DNA of 64,000 nucleotides from Cyanophora paradoxa. Its lineage: Eukaryota > Glaucocystophyceae > Cyanophorales > Cyanophoraceae. Within the stretch, counting starts at the first letter, position 1; each line of letters opens with the position of its first letter. Below the pieces are notes generated by a model that was not told the origin of the DNA, made no database searches, and saw nothing but the letters and a program-made list of their open reading frames with translations. The DNA lies in contig QPMI01000499.1 in NCBI GenBank assembly GCA_004431415.1, positions 62,001 through 126,000 on the forward strand, read 5' to 3'. The position numbers and the translations under genes are program-made. Of this stretch, positions 45,012 through 55,714 are shown piece after piece.

Positions 45012-48000
45012 CTACGTCCAGCCGTTGGGGAGCGGGGGGGCGAAGTCGCGGAGGAGCGCCACGCTGGCGGTCGGGGCGAGCGCGTGCCACGCCTCCGGCA
45101 GCTCCGCCGTGCCCCGCGTGAACTGAGCGAGAGAATAAGTAGAGGCGGTTGACTTCGATCTGGAAAAGAAAGAAGTTGTAGTTTCGATTTGTCGCATCCG
45201 ACCACCCAAATTTAAGACGAGAGCTTATAAATAAGGCGAACCATGACTGAGTCGAAAATGTAGGACTCGCCCCGCCCGAGCGGGGCGAAGCGCTCGCTGG
45301 CGACGAGGAGGTAGTAGTCGGCCCGGATGTAGAGGTCCCGCACCCGGGACAGCGCCTCCTAATCAGAAGAAGGCGCATTGGAATCAGAAGGACGGGCGGG
45401 GCGGGGCCGGGGAGGCGCCAGCGCTCGCCTTGAAGCGGGGGCGGGAGGGGGCGGCGCCGGTGGCCCAGTCGACCCAGCCGGCGTCCTCCCGCAGGTGCAC
45501 CACGAAGTTCTGCTCGCACCTGCGCACGCAGGCTCAGGTGGCTCAGATGGCTCGGATCGCTCGGGGCCGGCTCAGGCGCACTCGGTGCCGGCACACTCGG
45601 GGGGGTAGTACTCGGTCGAGTTGCGGGCGGGGCCCCCGATCGAGGGGTCCCGCGCGACGGACAGGCTCAGCGCGACGCTCCCGCCCAGGAAGCCCCCGGC
45701 CTGCACGAGCGAAAGAGATCAGAGCTAGCCTCGCGTCGCGAAGCGCAGAGGCCCGAGCGACGCCGAAGCAGCGTTCACACGCACCGACCACTTGCGGACG
45801 CTTCGGGGCTCGTTTCCCGCGATCTAAAAATAGCCGTGAGGGGGGTACAGTGCGGTTCGGAAGGGGTACGGCCGGCCGCACCAGGATGACGTCATGCATC
45901 TCGCGGGGCACGCGCGTCACGGGGTACGGCGCGCCGTGGGTCACGCTGCAGGGCACGGCCACGCCGGCGCCCGTGCAGGCGACGGAGAGGCAGTGCACGT
46001 CGGGTCCCTCGACGGAGAGGCTCCCGTCCACCGCGCTGCACCGGCAGGCGACCGTTCCTCCGTCCAGGTCCGCGCAGGACACAGATGGCCCGTCGATGCT
46101 TCCCCCTCCTCGCGCCGCGGAGCACGTGCAGTCGACCGGCGTCGCGTTGCGCGCCGGGACGTAGAGGTAGGGGGGTACGGGCAACGGGCCCAGCGTCGTG
46201 TACCCCTCGATGCCCCCCGTGAGCCCCTCGGGCTTCAGCAGGTGCAGCGCGTAGTCGATGAACCCTGCGAGGACCCCGGTTCGAATCCGGCCGGTGCCAC
46301 TTTCCAAAAAGAGAAGACTTTTCGCACCGCCGTAGGACTCGTTGACGAGGGACAGGGCGGCCAGGAGCGCCTCGGGGGCCCGCACGTACGCGATCTGAGG
46401 CGCGAGTATAATTATCAGAGGCGAAGAAAAGGGACGGGCGCCGAGACGGGGAGGGGATCACTAGGACCAGAAGAATTCGGGGGCGCGGGAGCGGGCCGGC
46501 GGGCGGGCGGGCGGGCGGGGAGCGCAAGATTTTAAACCCCAAGGAACGGAGCGGCACTCATATGAACTAAAGGAATCCGAGAAGTTCGGAGCGGGGGGCG
46601 GGAGGCGGGGGGCGGGGCGCGCCTCGGACGGGTCCTCGTCCAGGGGCGCGGCGTCCTGCAGCACCAGGTACTCCGAGCTCCTGCGAAGAAGAAGAAGAAG
46701 ACATGAAAGAAGGAGGAGGGGGAGGAGAATTGATCCGCGCTCCGATCCGTCCGACGCGCGAGCTTAGGCGGCGGCGGCGGCGCGTGCGCACGTACCCCTC
46801 CCACTGGACCTCCCCGATGCCGCCGACGGCGCCGCCCAGCGGCACGGGCGAGTCTGCGCGGGGGCAGTTCGGGTCGGGGCAGGGCGGGACACGGCTGAGG
46901 CAAGGGCTCTGCCGGCGAGGAAGCGAAGGCCAGGGATGGGGGCTGAGCTTGGGCTAGGGCGGGGGTGGTTGCTACGTTGGGGTGGGGGGGTGGGGGGTGG
47001 GTGGGGTGGTTGCTACGTTGGGTGGTGTGTGTGTGTGTGTGTGTGTGTGGGGGGGGGGGAGAAGAGGGGAGGGGAGGGGGAAAGGGAAGAGGGGCAAAGC
47101 TGCTGACGGCCTCTGCAAATATGCTAAGCGAAGGCGCGCGAAGCCAACGGGCGGGCCCGAGGGCTTAGGGTGGGGGGGTGGGGGTCGGTGTGTGTGCGCG
47201 CGCGTGTGTGTGTGTGTGTGTGGTATAGGGGGGTACCGGCGAGGAAGTGCTCGGGGTGGACGGAGCGGTCGAGGACGGGCACGACGTACGCCTCCTGCAG
47301 CTCTGCGCGCGGGCCCGGTCCCGCCCTCAGCGACGGGATCGCGCGTCAAGCCCGCGGGCCGCCTCTCAAAGTTCCTAAAACTTGGGAAACTCAGCAAATA
47401 GGGGGCCCGCTTCGGTGATTTGGTTTCCCATGCATTGTTAGAACGGCCTTCGCTGACCCGGGGCCATCGAGCGGCAGACTGCGACGAGGGCGGCCCCCAC
47501 GCCCGCCACCGCCGTCCCGTCCCCCGCCTCCAGCGCCTGCGCCGAAAGCTCAGCGCACCCCCGGGCGAGCGAGGCGCCGAGAGCTGCTTAGGCGATGTGG
47601 CGCCAGGAGCTTCAGCTCAAGGCGGCCGCGGCGCGCGCGCTCGCTCGCCTGGGGGGTGAGGCGGCACGAGTTGTTGTGGGAGGTCCAGGCCGCCGCCTGC
47701 CCCGCCGTCGTCATGTTCGACTCCCACCCCTTCTCCCCCGCCGCTGCCGCGCAGGGCTTAGGCGCAGGGAGGGAGCAGAGGCACAGCGCCGGCGCGCGCG
47801 GGCACCGGGGATGGCGGCGAGGGGCTTGGGCAGGCTGGCCCGGCTCCGCCCCACCTTGTTCACCGCCGACACCCGCACCTGCCCGCCGCGGCCCGGCCGT
47901 CAGCGGGGTAGATAGAGCTCAAGGCTTGGATGGGGGTACGCGCCTGGAAGATCTTGCCGTGCACGAGCCGGTCGAACGTGTACTGCCCGCCCCAGTCAGA

Positions 48001-50040
48001 GAGGCGGAAGGGGGTGGATGGGGGGGGGGGGGGGTCTGAGCGTGGGCGGGGGGTACGGGACCTGGAGGTAGGGGGTGGCGGTGGTGAAGACCCCGCTCGA
48101 GTCCGGCACGAACTCGTTCTACGCGGCGCTGCGGCTCAGAGGGGGGCGGGCGAGAAAAGGCAGGAAGGGGTACTGGAATCTCGATTCTAGGCTCTTGAAC
48201 TGGGGAACGCGCGCGGGGGAAGTAAAAGCAAGGGTGGCGGGCCGGGCTCTTTGGCTGGGGTCAGGAAAGGCGGGACGGTGGCAGCTCCCGTTCCTTTCGC
48301 TATCTATCTCGGGTTAAATTTAGACAGCGGGCGGGGGTACCAGGCCCAACGTGTGGACGCGGAAGGCGGCGTCATCGTACACGAAGCCCGTCACCCGCGC
48401 CTCCCACCGCTCCTCCACCACCGTCCTCTGGTACCCCTGCGGGGGGTCAGGGGGGCGGGGGGGGGGGAAGGGGAGGGGGGAAGGAGAGGACCCACCCGGG
48501 CGCCGGGGGGCCAGCCGCTGGCGGGGGCGGGCGTGGGGAGGGAGGCGAGGGGGGTCCAGGAGCAGGCCCCGGGGGGGCACCACGAACAGGGCCCGCTCGT
48601 GCAGTTCGAGTACGAGGTTATCTGTCCCGCCACGATTCGAAAAGAAGTGAGGCGAGCGGGGTAGAGGATAAATTCGGGCCTGGTTCGGGTTGAAGCGCAG
48701 GTGGTAGTTGGTTAGGTCGATCCCCGTCGATATGAATCTGCGGGCGGGGGTATGACGTTTTGGAAGGGCGAGGGCGCGGGAGGGGGTACGCACCGCGTCC
48801 TGCTCCCGTACGGCTGCGAGACGACGGGTACGGAGGCGTTGTAGGCGGCCACGTCGACCCCGTACCCCGGCTGCGACGGCGCTCGGTATCTGCGCAGCAG
48901 AAAGCGGGGGAAGGACGGAGAGGGGGTACCGGCTTGTAGAGAACGACGGTCTGGGTCGTCTCTATGCGCTCCCAGGTCTGAAGAAGAAGCGATGAGCGAT
49001 GCGGGGGGGTACGGGGCTGCGGGGCTGCGGGGTACGGGGCGGGTGCCCTCGCACCTCGACCAGAGTGTAGTTTGCGACTCCGCTGCGAGGCGGGCGGCCG
49101 CCTCAGGTGAACTGGAATGCCGGGGCGGGGGGGGAGATGCCAGGGGGTACGCACCTCCGCTCAATGACGAAGAGCTCGATCGGCTCACCTCCGTCGAACG
49201 CGACCTTCGCAAAAGAGGCTCAAGAGTGGTACGGGTACACAAAGATGGGGAAAGAAAGGGGGGTACGGACGGTCCAGCGGACGGTGCAGGTGCTGCTGGT
49301 CGGCACGGTGGCCGCCTCCCGCACGATTGGCGTCGCCGGCACTGCACGCGTACCCCCCGGGTCGGGGCGTGGCCGAGGGAGGGGGGTACGGGAACGGCGC
49401 ACCGCTGGGGATGGTCTTGATGCGGAGTGCATCGCTCACGGGGCCTGCGACGGCCTTCCCTCAGCGCAGGCGGCAAACCCCCGCGCCCCACACTCAGCAG
49501 TGACGCGCCGCTCACGATGCCGCGGCCCTGCGGAAAGACCCTGGTGAGGGAAGGGAGAGAGGCGGAGGGGGGTACGCAGTTCTCGCGGGCGCACGGGTAC
49601 GTCCATGGACGCGGAGATGCGGAACTCGTAGAAGAAGCCGGACGTGAGCTTGGAGACGGTCGCGTTGCGTGTCATGACGCCCGGCTGCGCGATCTGGCGG
49701 AAGAGCTGCGCGTCCCCGTCCGACTGCTCCACTGTGAAGTACACGATCGCCTGCACGGGCGGGCGGGCGCGAATTCAAATATTGGAATTGCGGACGAGAG
49801 CGCACGCGTACGTGGGAGCCGAGGACGGATGGGAGCGACCAGCTGAACGAGACGTGCGTCTCTCCGAGCTCCACGAGCGCTGGGGCCGCCATCTGCCCCG
49901 GCGGCACGACCGACGCCTGGCCGTGCGCTGCGCGGCGCGTTGCGTGAAAAGCCGTGCCGCGCGAGCGGCGATCCGCGGTGCGAGGGCTACGCACCGATTG
50001 CAAGCACCGCCACCAGCGCGATAAGCGAGAGCACACGCAT
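45012..50040 (-). CDS. Secreted multidomain protein with FN3-like domains and a Cys-rich segment
   Basis: The ATG at 50040 starts a signal peptide, MRVLSLIALVAVLAIGAHGQ, split by an intron after IG. FN3-type strands follow: ALVELGETHVSFSWSLP, NATVSKLTSGFFYEFRISA, GPVSDALRIKT, ATVPTSSTCTVRWTV, AFDGGEPIELFVIER and, near 47990-47800, QYTFDRLVHGKIFQ joined to VRVSAVNKVGRSRASLPKPL. Around 46160-45950 lies a Cys-rich stretch with two similar halves (SIDGPSVSCADLDGG and LSVEGPDVHCLSVAC). C-terminal exons give HLREDAGWVDWATG, VRDLYIRADYYLLVASERF and a last exon ending at 45012. No membrane segment is seen. Introns carry TACCCCCC near donors. Probably one gene, but a split near 46950-47230 (GT-rich intron) cannot be excluded. 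Confidence 0.6.
46267..46303 (+). other. tRNA T-arm and acceptor-like fragment inside an intron
   Basis: The + strand reads CCCCGGTTCGAATCCGGCCG then GTGCCA followed by CTTT. It has a perfect B-box GGTTCGAATCC, a T-stem of at least four pairs and a discriminator-like A. No matching 5' half (GGCACCG) is found within 100 bp on either side, so it is not a complete tRNA gene. It lies antisense in a 62-nt intron of the FN3-like gene (donor after NESYGG, acceptor TCCTCGCAG). Confidence 0.5.
47026..47221. repeat. GT/TG microsatellites and G-runs
   Basis: (TG)n at about 47026-47048 and again at about 47189-47221, with G-rich spacers and a repeated GGTGGTTGCTACGTTGGG just to the left (46965 and 47004). 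They fall in an intron of the FN3-like gene. Confidence 0.85.
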
Positions 50041-50525
50041 CTGCGGCTGCAGGCCCGGGCGCCGCTGTCCGCGCCCGCCAGCGGGCCGCTGGGACGGGCT
50101 CTGGCTACGTGCCAGCGCGGGATTTCTCCGACCTGCTCTGCCAGAACCTGTGCTGGACGACTCTAGCTACTGGCCCGACCGCTGGCCAGGCTGTTGCGCC
50201 GCTCGCACAGGCGGCCAAGGAGAGGGCCAGTCACGCGGGCCCCGAGCCGAAAGCATCAGTGGAGCCGGCTGTAGGTGCAGGCAACCCGATAGACGCCCGC
50301 GTGGCAGGTTGCGCTCGCCGGCAGCGCGCTTCAGCGCGAGCGCGATCTGAGCGCTGCGATCGGCTTCTTTGTGCGGCCGGGGCGCTGGGAGCGGTGCTTC
50401 TGGCCGGTGTCGGGAAATTCAGGAAATTGAGAAGGGGAGCTGTACCCTAGTGGCGTGCCTGACAGTCAGGTCGAACTCTCACAGAGGTCCAGTTAGGCCT
50501 GCAGCGTGGGCTGCTCTTTCGCACA
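50041..50525. promoter_or_regulatory. Head-to-head gap between FN3-like and NDT-like genes
   Basis: 485 bp between the start codons. No exon or core promoter motif is recognised. Confidence 0.4.
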
Positions 50526-51608
50526 ATGGCGCCCGCATCCGATATCTTCTTGGGAGGAAGCTGCAACCCCACGGTCGGTTTCGGAGCCGTTCCGAGTTCG
50601 ACGTCGGTACAGGCTGAGGCTTCCGGCAGACGTGGAGAAAGGACCTCGCGATCCCGGAGTTTCGTAAGGCTGGAATCACATTCTTCAATCCCCAGGCTAG
50701 CTCACCGGCCCCGCGTCGCTCGACAGCCTGAATACCGCCCGGCCTCACACCGTGGCACGTCCCTGGCTCGTCCCATCGCTTCGAACTCTAGGTTGACAAT
50801 TGGAGGTGTGCTCGCTGAGCCCCGGCCTGCCCGATCCCCCAACTGACATGAGCCGTCCCCAGCGAGGAGCTCGTGGCGCTGGAAGCGAAGGCGAAGAAAG
50901 AATGCGCATGCCTCTTCTTCGTCATCGATGTAAGTTAGGATGCGTTTGGGAGCGTTCGCTGGGCGCTTAGATCCCGATCGCAGCGTCAGTCCCGGTCCCT
51001 CTCGTCCATGTGCGAACCGCTTCGGCCCCCTTCGCGAGGCCTGTTCGCGACGCGAACGCCCCGCGCAGGGTGGAATGCGCTGAGTACATCGCCAAGGGGC
51101 GGAACATCGTGCTGGTCATCGAGCAGATGCCTGCCCAGATGTCGATCCGCGGCGTGCGCGTGAGCGACGAGGAGCTCAAGGACAACAACCGGTGCGTGCG
51201 AACGCAGCCTGAGCCCAGAGGCCGCGCCCGCCCGCCCGCCTGAGCGTAAAGCAGGGCGAGGGTGTACCTGAAGGACGTTGCGGAGCGGAACGGGGCGCCG
51301 GTGTTCGCGGACATCGGCGCGGGCCTGCGCTACGTCGTCGAGATGCACAGGCGCTGCGGCGGGCGCCTCCCCGCCGAGCGGCCCAGCTCCGCTGGCCTCC
51401 GCGCCCTCTCCTTCTTCTCAGTGCGCCGTACCCACCGCCCCCCCGGCCCGCCCCCGCCCAGCAACTTCGCTGTGCTGACGCCCCGGAGGGCAGTGCTTCT
51501 CCTGATCCGGCGGCGCGTGCCGCGCCGCGCGACGCGTCGACGTCGGGCGACTGGTACCACATCTTGGGCATCGACCGCCTCTTCGGCAACCCGCGGGCCG
51601 CGCGCTAG
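50526..51608 (+). CDS. Nucleoside 2-deoxyribosyltransferase-like protein, single domain
   Basis: Eight exons close exactly: 50526-50573, 50630-50695, 50792-50805, 50863-50929, 50984-51009, 51069-51191, 51255-51420 and 51462-51608, giving 657 nt and 218 residues. Order of motifs: DIFLGGSCNPT, TWRKDLAIPEFRKAGITFF, NPQVDNWSEELVALEAKAKK, CACLFFVID, SMVECAEYIAKGRNIVLVIE, then GAPVFADIGAGLRYVVEM. This is the full NDT-like Rossmann-type domain; the Glu of M-V-E-C-A-E sits where the family has its catalytic Glu. Exons 3 and 5 are only 14 and 26 nt, and the intron after FNPQ has a GC donor (50696). The protein has no signal peptide and is presumably cytosolic. Substrate unknown; it may cleave N-glycosidic bonds of nucleosides or act only as a binding domain. 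Confidence 0.9.
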
Positions 51609-51686
51609 GCGGCCGCCGCGTTTAAATTCCGCGCTTCGATTATGGTTAGACTCGTAGACTTATGCTAAGGTTAGATGAGATATTTC

Positions 51687-51692
51687 AATAAA
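51687..51692 (+). terminator. AATAAA polyadenylation-signal-like hexamer
   Basis: AATAAA lies 79 nt after the stop of the NDT-like gene and just before the convergent dehydrogenase stop at 51707. It may be the poly(A) signal, but it is a single match in a 98-bp gap and most other genes here lack one. Confidence 0.35.
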
Positions 51693-51706
51693 GTGTGATC
51701 CAGCTG

Positions 51707-53172
51707 CTATCGCGGTCGGAGGGTGCTGAGGCCGCCGTCTGCGAAAGGGCGGCGTGAGCCTCGAAGCGACAGCGGCGATCAGCAGCCGCTAGCTCGGTGG
51801 GGCACAGCGCTAATGTAAGCTTAAGCCCCGCGCGCACCGACTGCCAGGACCTGGCCCGTGATCCATGAGTTCTCGGGGTCTGCATCCAGTCGTGAGTGGG
51901 GTACGATCAGGAAGAGGTTACTTGGGGGGGGGGGGGTTCAGAGAGGAAGGGGGTACGTGTACCGAGGAGGAACTCGATGGCGCGGGAGACGTCCCCGGGC
52001 TCGCCGATCCTGCCCAGGGCGTGCATCGCCTCCGAGGCCTGCCGGGGTACAAGATCGAAGAGAAGGGGGGGGGGGAAGGGCGGGGGGGTAGGGGCACCTT
52101 GAGGCCGGCCTCGCTGCCCGTGATGCGAGCGGTGAGGGGCGTGCGGGTCAGGCCGGGGGCCACGCCTGCGCGGCTCTCATGCGCAGCGCGCGGGGCGAGG
52201 GTCGGGATACGGGGCGCGCGGGGCGGACAGTTCACGCGGATGTTCTGCTTGGCGTACGATGCGGCGGCGCTGAGGGCGAGGCCGACGACGCCCGCCTGTC
52301 GTTTGTTTCATTCGTGGCTAGTGAGATGGGTTGCATTAGAATCGATCACCTTGCTCGCGGCGATGGCCTCGTGGTTTGCGGCGCCGTAGCGCGCGACGGC
52401 CGACGAGCAGAGGACGATGGAGCCGCCGCCGCTCTTCATCATCGCGGCGCACGAGGCTCGCACGAGCGCGAAGGAGGAGAAGAGGTTCGTGGCAACCGTC
52501 TGATGCATCTCCGCGTCCGTCGTCAGGTGCGCCGGCTGCGGCGCGCGCAGTGCTAGTCAGACTTCGGAATCATTGAAGAGAAGCTTGGAGGTGCTACGAA
52601 GCGTGCGCGCCTTCAAAAGGATGCTTCCGACGCACGAAGCGGCCGCGTCGACCTTGCCAAACGCCTCGGTCGCCTTGTTTACGACCGCATTGACGTGGTC
52701 TGCGGCCGCGTGGACTCAGCTGCATGCGATGGCCGTGCGCGCGCACGCATTCACGGGCACCGCTCGAGGTCGCATCGCCTGGCAGCACGTGGATCGCCGA
52801 CGCGCCAGCGGCCTTCAGGGAAGAAGCGAGTGCGTCGAGCTTTGCGGGGTCCCTGGCCGACACGACTGCGAGAGGAGATCGCGGCGAGCCCATGATCAGC
52901 TGTGAGCTAGAGCTCAGCTCACGGGCGAGCCCACGGCTCCGCGGCTGCAAGCTGAGCCCACGAGCGCGCGAGCACGTGCACGTGCACCGCGGCGGCTAGC
53001 GCTGGCGCGCCACCCGCGACCGCTTCCGGCTCTATTGCAAGGCAAAATGTAGACGAGCCAGTGCGCTTTCGGTGCGCGGCGGACCTAGATTCCAATTCCG
53101 ACGTGCGAGGCGCTGGCACAGGTCGCTGCCGATGCCGCCCGTCGCACCGAGCACCAGCGCGGTTGGAGGCAT
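51707..53172 (-). CDS. Short-chain dehydrogenase/reductase
   Basis: Classical SDR fold. The ATG at 53172 opens PTALVLGATGGIGSDLCQRL, a TGxxxGxG-type NAD(P) site. Later segments: VNAVVNKATEAFGKVDAAAS (about 52690), TVATNLFSSFALVRASCAAM (NxxS-type helix), GGGSIVLCSSAVARYGAANH, IAASK, VAPGLTRTPLTARI (about 52160), and a last exon giving DGGLSTLRPR with its stop at 51707-51709, joined to WITGQVLAV. The catalytic Y-x3-K tyrosine is not where expected: the residues before AASK are NHEAI. Such H-E-x-I-A-A-x-K variants are known in some SDR groups. Substrate unknown. Middle exon borders are approximate. Confidence 0.8.
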
Positions 53173-53850
53173 GCTGCTTGATCTACTAGAAGAGATGCTT
53201 TATATATAAATGCCGACGCCTGAGCTGCTGTGGCCGCGCCAGCGCTGCTAAGAATGCCGTACCCACGGTTTCGACGCAGCGGATTCCGGGTCGACTCGCA
53301 AAAATTGTTGCAATTGCATGCGCGCAAGCGCTAGCTTTCTGCATGAGGCTTGTCATTTCCAAAAGTCGTAACAAAAGAGCATAAAGAATCCATGATAATT
53401 CCATAGTATACATGTCTTCACAACTGGGTGGATGCTTTCTGTCCTGCGCTACGCCTAGGGTTGGTGCATCCAGAATCACTGCTGCATAAAAGCAGCGTGC
53501 AGCCTCATGGGGCTTAATTGAAATGACATCCACACACCGCCAGAGGACTTGGACAAAGCCAAAACAATAGGACTGATGGCAGATCCAGATAAAGCGGAGG
53601 GGTGACGAAGACAGATGGCCGATATCGATGACGACTGATGGCTGGGCGGCAGCTGTTGTTGGGGCGACGTGTCACGGAGAGAAGTGACACATCAGCGAAA
53701 GGAGGCAGAGAGCAATGCAAGGAAGGATACATCCAGGAGTCGATGATGAAGCTTGCAGGCCAGAAGGCTTATAAGCAATCAAGTGTTCTCCATTCGTATG
53801 CCATGATTACGCAAGGATTCAGAATGCCGAGAATGGATGCAAGCCTCATC
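53173..53850. other. Intergenic region without recognised gene
   Basis: 678 bp between two genes on the same strand, the only clear break in orientation alternation. Composition is less GC-rich than nearby. Reading frames of 77 residues (+, from 53638) and 115 residues (-, from 53533) exist but show no family features. Confidence 0.4.
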
Positions 53851-54478
53851 TTAGATATCCTTATAGATTAAGTTGTACTTGGGGACATGCCGACTGTCGA
53901 TGGGGGAGGTCACAATTTGCTGAGCGGGGCGGGGAGTCAGCGTAGAGTTCGGCAACTTCTAAGCTGCACAGATGATTGCTCTCTCGGACCTTATTGTGGA
54001 TTCCGCCCCTGTAAATAACTTCCACGAGGTCGATGAAGTCCTGCTTCTCAAAGAAGGCGCCAATCCACTTCGTGTGGTCCTGCGTGCTGCGAAACTCTCG
54101 GTACATGCACCATGCGACTGCGCATACACGAGCGGCGAACCCGTAATCAACTTTCATGTGCTGCGCGTTCCAGAAGAAGACGGTCGCAGGCACGATCGTG
54201 ATGTCGAAGTACTTGGTGTACACGGGCTGCTCGTCCACGTCGGCGAGGTAGATCACGGCCATGTTCGCAAGATCGTTCTGCGTCTTTGCGAGCTGCGCGA
54301 CGCGTGAGCTGCCCGCCAGCAGACGCGGGGCGCCGGCGCCACGTACGATCTCATCGTGCTGCATGCACACGAGGTCCGACGCGCGCCCGAAGCGGAGAAC
54401 GACCACTTTGTCGCGCGTATTGCGGATCACGTTGTCGACCTCCTTCTTCGTCCGCAGGTGCGGGAGCAGGTATGCCAT
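53851..54478 (-). CDS. TXNL4B: TXNL4B-like thioredoxin-fold spliceosomal protein (Dim2 type)
   Basis: Four exons close exactly: 54478-54347, 54292-54141, 54086-53990 and 53919-53851, giving 149 residues, the usual length of TXNL4B. Motifs match the family: AYLLPHLRTKKEVD at the start, VVVLRFGR, AVIYLADVDEQPVYTKYFDI, QHMKVDYG, DHTKWIGAFFEKQDFIDLVE, VIYRGG, and SPIDSRHVPKYNLIYKDI at the end. Similarity is higher to TXNL4B than to its U5 snRNP paralogue TXNL4A. It should act in the nucleus in pre-mRNA splicing, fitting this intron-dense genome. The first two introns are both 54 nt and contain no in-frame stop, so unspliced RNA stays open across them. The ATG chosen (54478) follows the family start. 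Confidence 0.95.
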
Positions 54479-54827
54479 CAAATTTGGCGCTCGCCGGCCT
54501 CCGCGCCGCTCAGTTACTCAGCTGCCCACCTATACGCGCGCCGCTTGCTGCTGTTTAGAGCTGCAGCGCGACTGAATTCGCTGCCCTGAGCCCGGTGAGC
54601 CCGGCTGAGCCCGGTGAGCCGCTTGCTCCGGGTACTGCAGCTCAAGGCTTAGCTGGTCGATGTTCACAGCTGTCGCTGTCGCCCACAGGCCGCCCGCCAG
54701 CGCTCTCGCAGCTGCAAGTTCGAAGTACGCGTGCAGCCCGGTCCCACGCCAGACCCGTCCCGTCGATTTCGTCCCCCGGCGTGCCGGCGCTCGTTTCAGC
54801 CTCGCGCGCGCCTCAACGTCGAGCGTG
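54479..54827. promoter_or_regulatory. Head-to-head gap between TXNL4B and Nudix genes
   Basis: 349 bp between start codons. It contains a short tandem array of GAGCCCGGTGAGCCCGGCT type at about 54592-54622. No TATA box or exon is recognised. Confidence 0.45.
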
Positions 54828-55603
54828 ATGGCTTCTGCAGGCTCAGATACCAAGGTGCGCGCGCACATACTCGTGCGCAGAGCGCAGCTCACGCCTGTCA
54901 GCCGGCGAAGCCGTACCGCCAGTGCGCCGGTGCAGTGCTCTTCAACTCAAGCGGACAGCTGCTTGCCGGCGAGCGCTTCGTCATCCCCAATACGAACCAG
55001 AAGCCCGATAGCGTACGCCCTGCCCCTCCGACGTACATCCTGCCCCTCCCAGCTAACGCTCGAACCGACGCGCAGTGGCAGTTCCCTCAGGGCGGGGGTT
55101 TGCTTTGGCATCCGCGTGCCCCACTGACGACTTGTCCTTGATGTCCTCGCAGTTGATCCCGGCGAGGACCCTGAGGCGGCTGCGGCGCGGGAAGCTGTGG
55201 AAGAACTGGGCATATTACCCTCGAGTCTCACCCGCATCGCGGCTCTCAACCGCCCCATTCGCTACGAATTCGATCCTGCGTTCGAGTCGCCGATCACGCG
55301 CAAGTTTTGCGGCCAAGAGCTCACGTGGGTCCTGTTTCAATGGGACGGGAAGGTTGAGGAATGCGATCTCAACGCCCATATCGAGCCGTCCGATCATGGT
55401 GGCTGGCCGGAGTTCGCCCAGGTTCGCTTCGTGGACTGGCCGTTTGTGTTGTCTAAGGTGAGCAGCTGGCTGCACCAAGATCTTGTTCCCCTCTCGTTCG
55501 TTCAGTCTGCCTGCAGATTTCGCCAATGAAGCGAGCAATGTACGAGCAGCTCCGCACCGAGTTCGAGCCTATCATAGCAGCTCGAACATTGAAGAATAAG
55601 TGA
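54828..55603 (+). CDS. RppH-like Nudix hydrolase
   Basis: Five exons close exactly: 54828-54854, 54911-55012, 55076-55097, 55153-55457 and 55517-55603, giving 180 residues. The Nudix box is intact: GGVDPGEDPEAAAAREAVEE followed by LGI (GX5EX7REUXEEXGU), with the metal-binding Glu residues present. It starts PYRQCAGAVLFNSSGQLLAG and has QFPQGG before the box, as in bacterial RppH and plant Ap4A or nucleotide pyrophosphohydrolases; KFCGQELTWVLFQWDG and a Trp-Pro-Glu-Phe segment follow. Predicted to hydrolyse dinucleoside polyphosphates or 5'-triphosphate RNA ends. No clear targeting peptide, so it is probably cytosolic. The bacterial/plastid-type sequence hints at endosymbiotic origin. Confidence 0.92.
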
Positions 55604-55714
55604 ATATTGTTTACCACCTAAAAATACTTCTCCTGAAAGAACAATACGTAACAAAGACTGACTGAAAATAAGCAACTAGCTCATCAACTCCTCCACTAGC
55701 CTGACCTTCCCCTC

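Noticed and set aside
46190-46303. Complete tRNA gene on the plus strand
   Set aside because: The T-arm and acceptor 3' strand are good, but the upstream sequence is FN3-like coding exon and no complementary 5' acceptor or A-box is present.
53186-53533. 115-codon minus-strand frame next to the dehydrogenase start
   Set aside because: No family similarity, and its end abuts the SDR start codon; it more likely lies in the SDR promoter.
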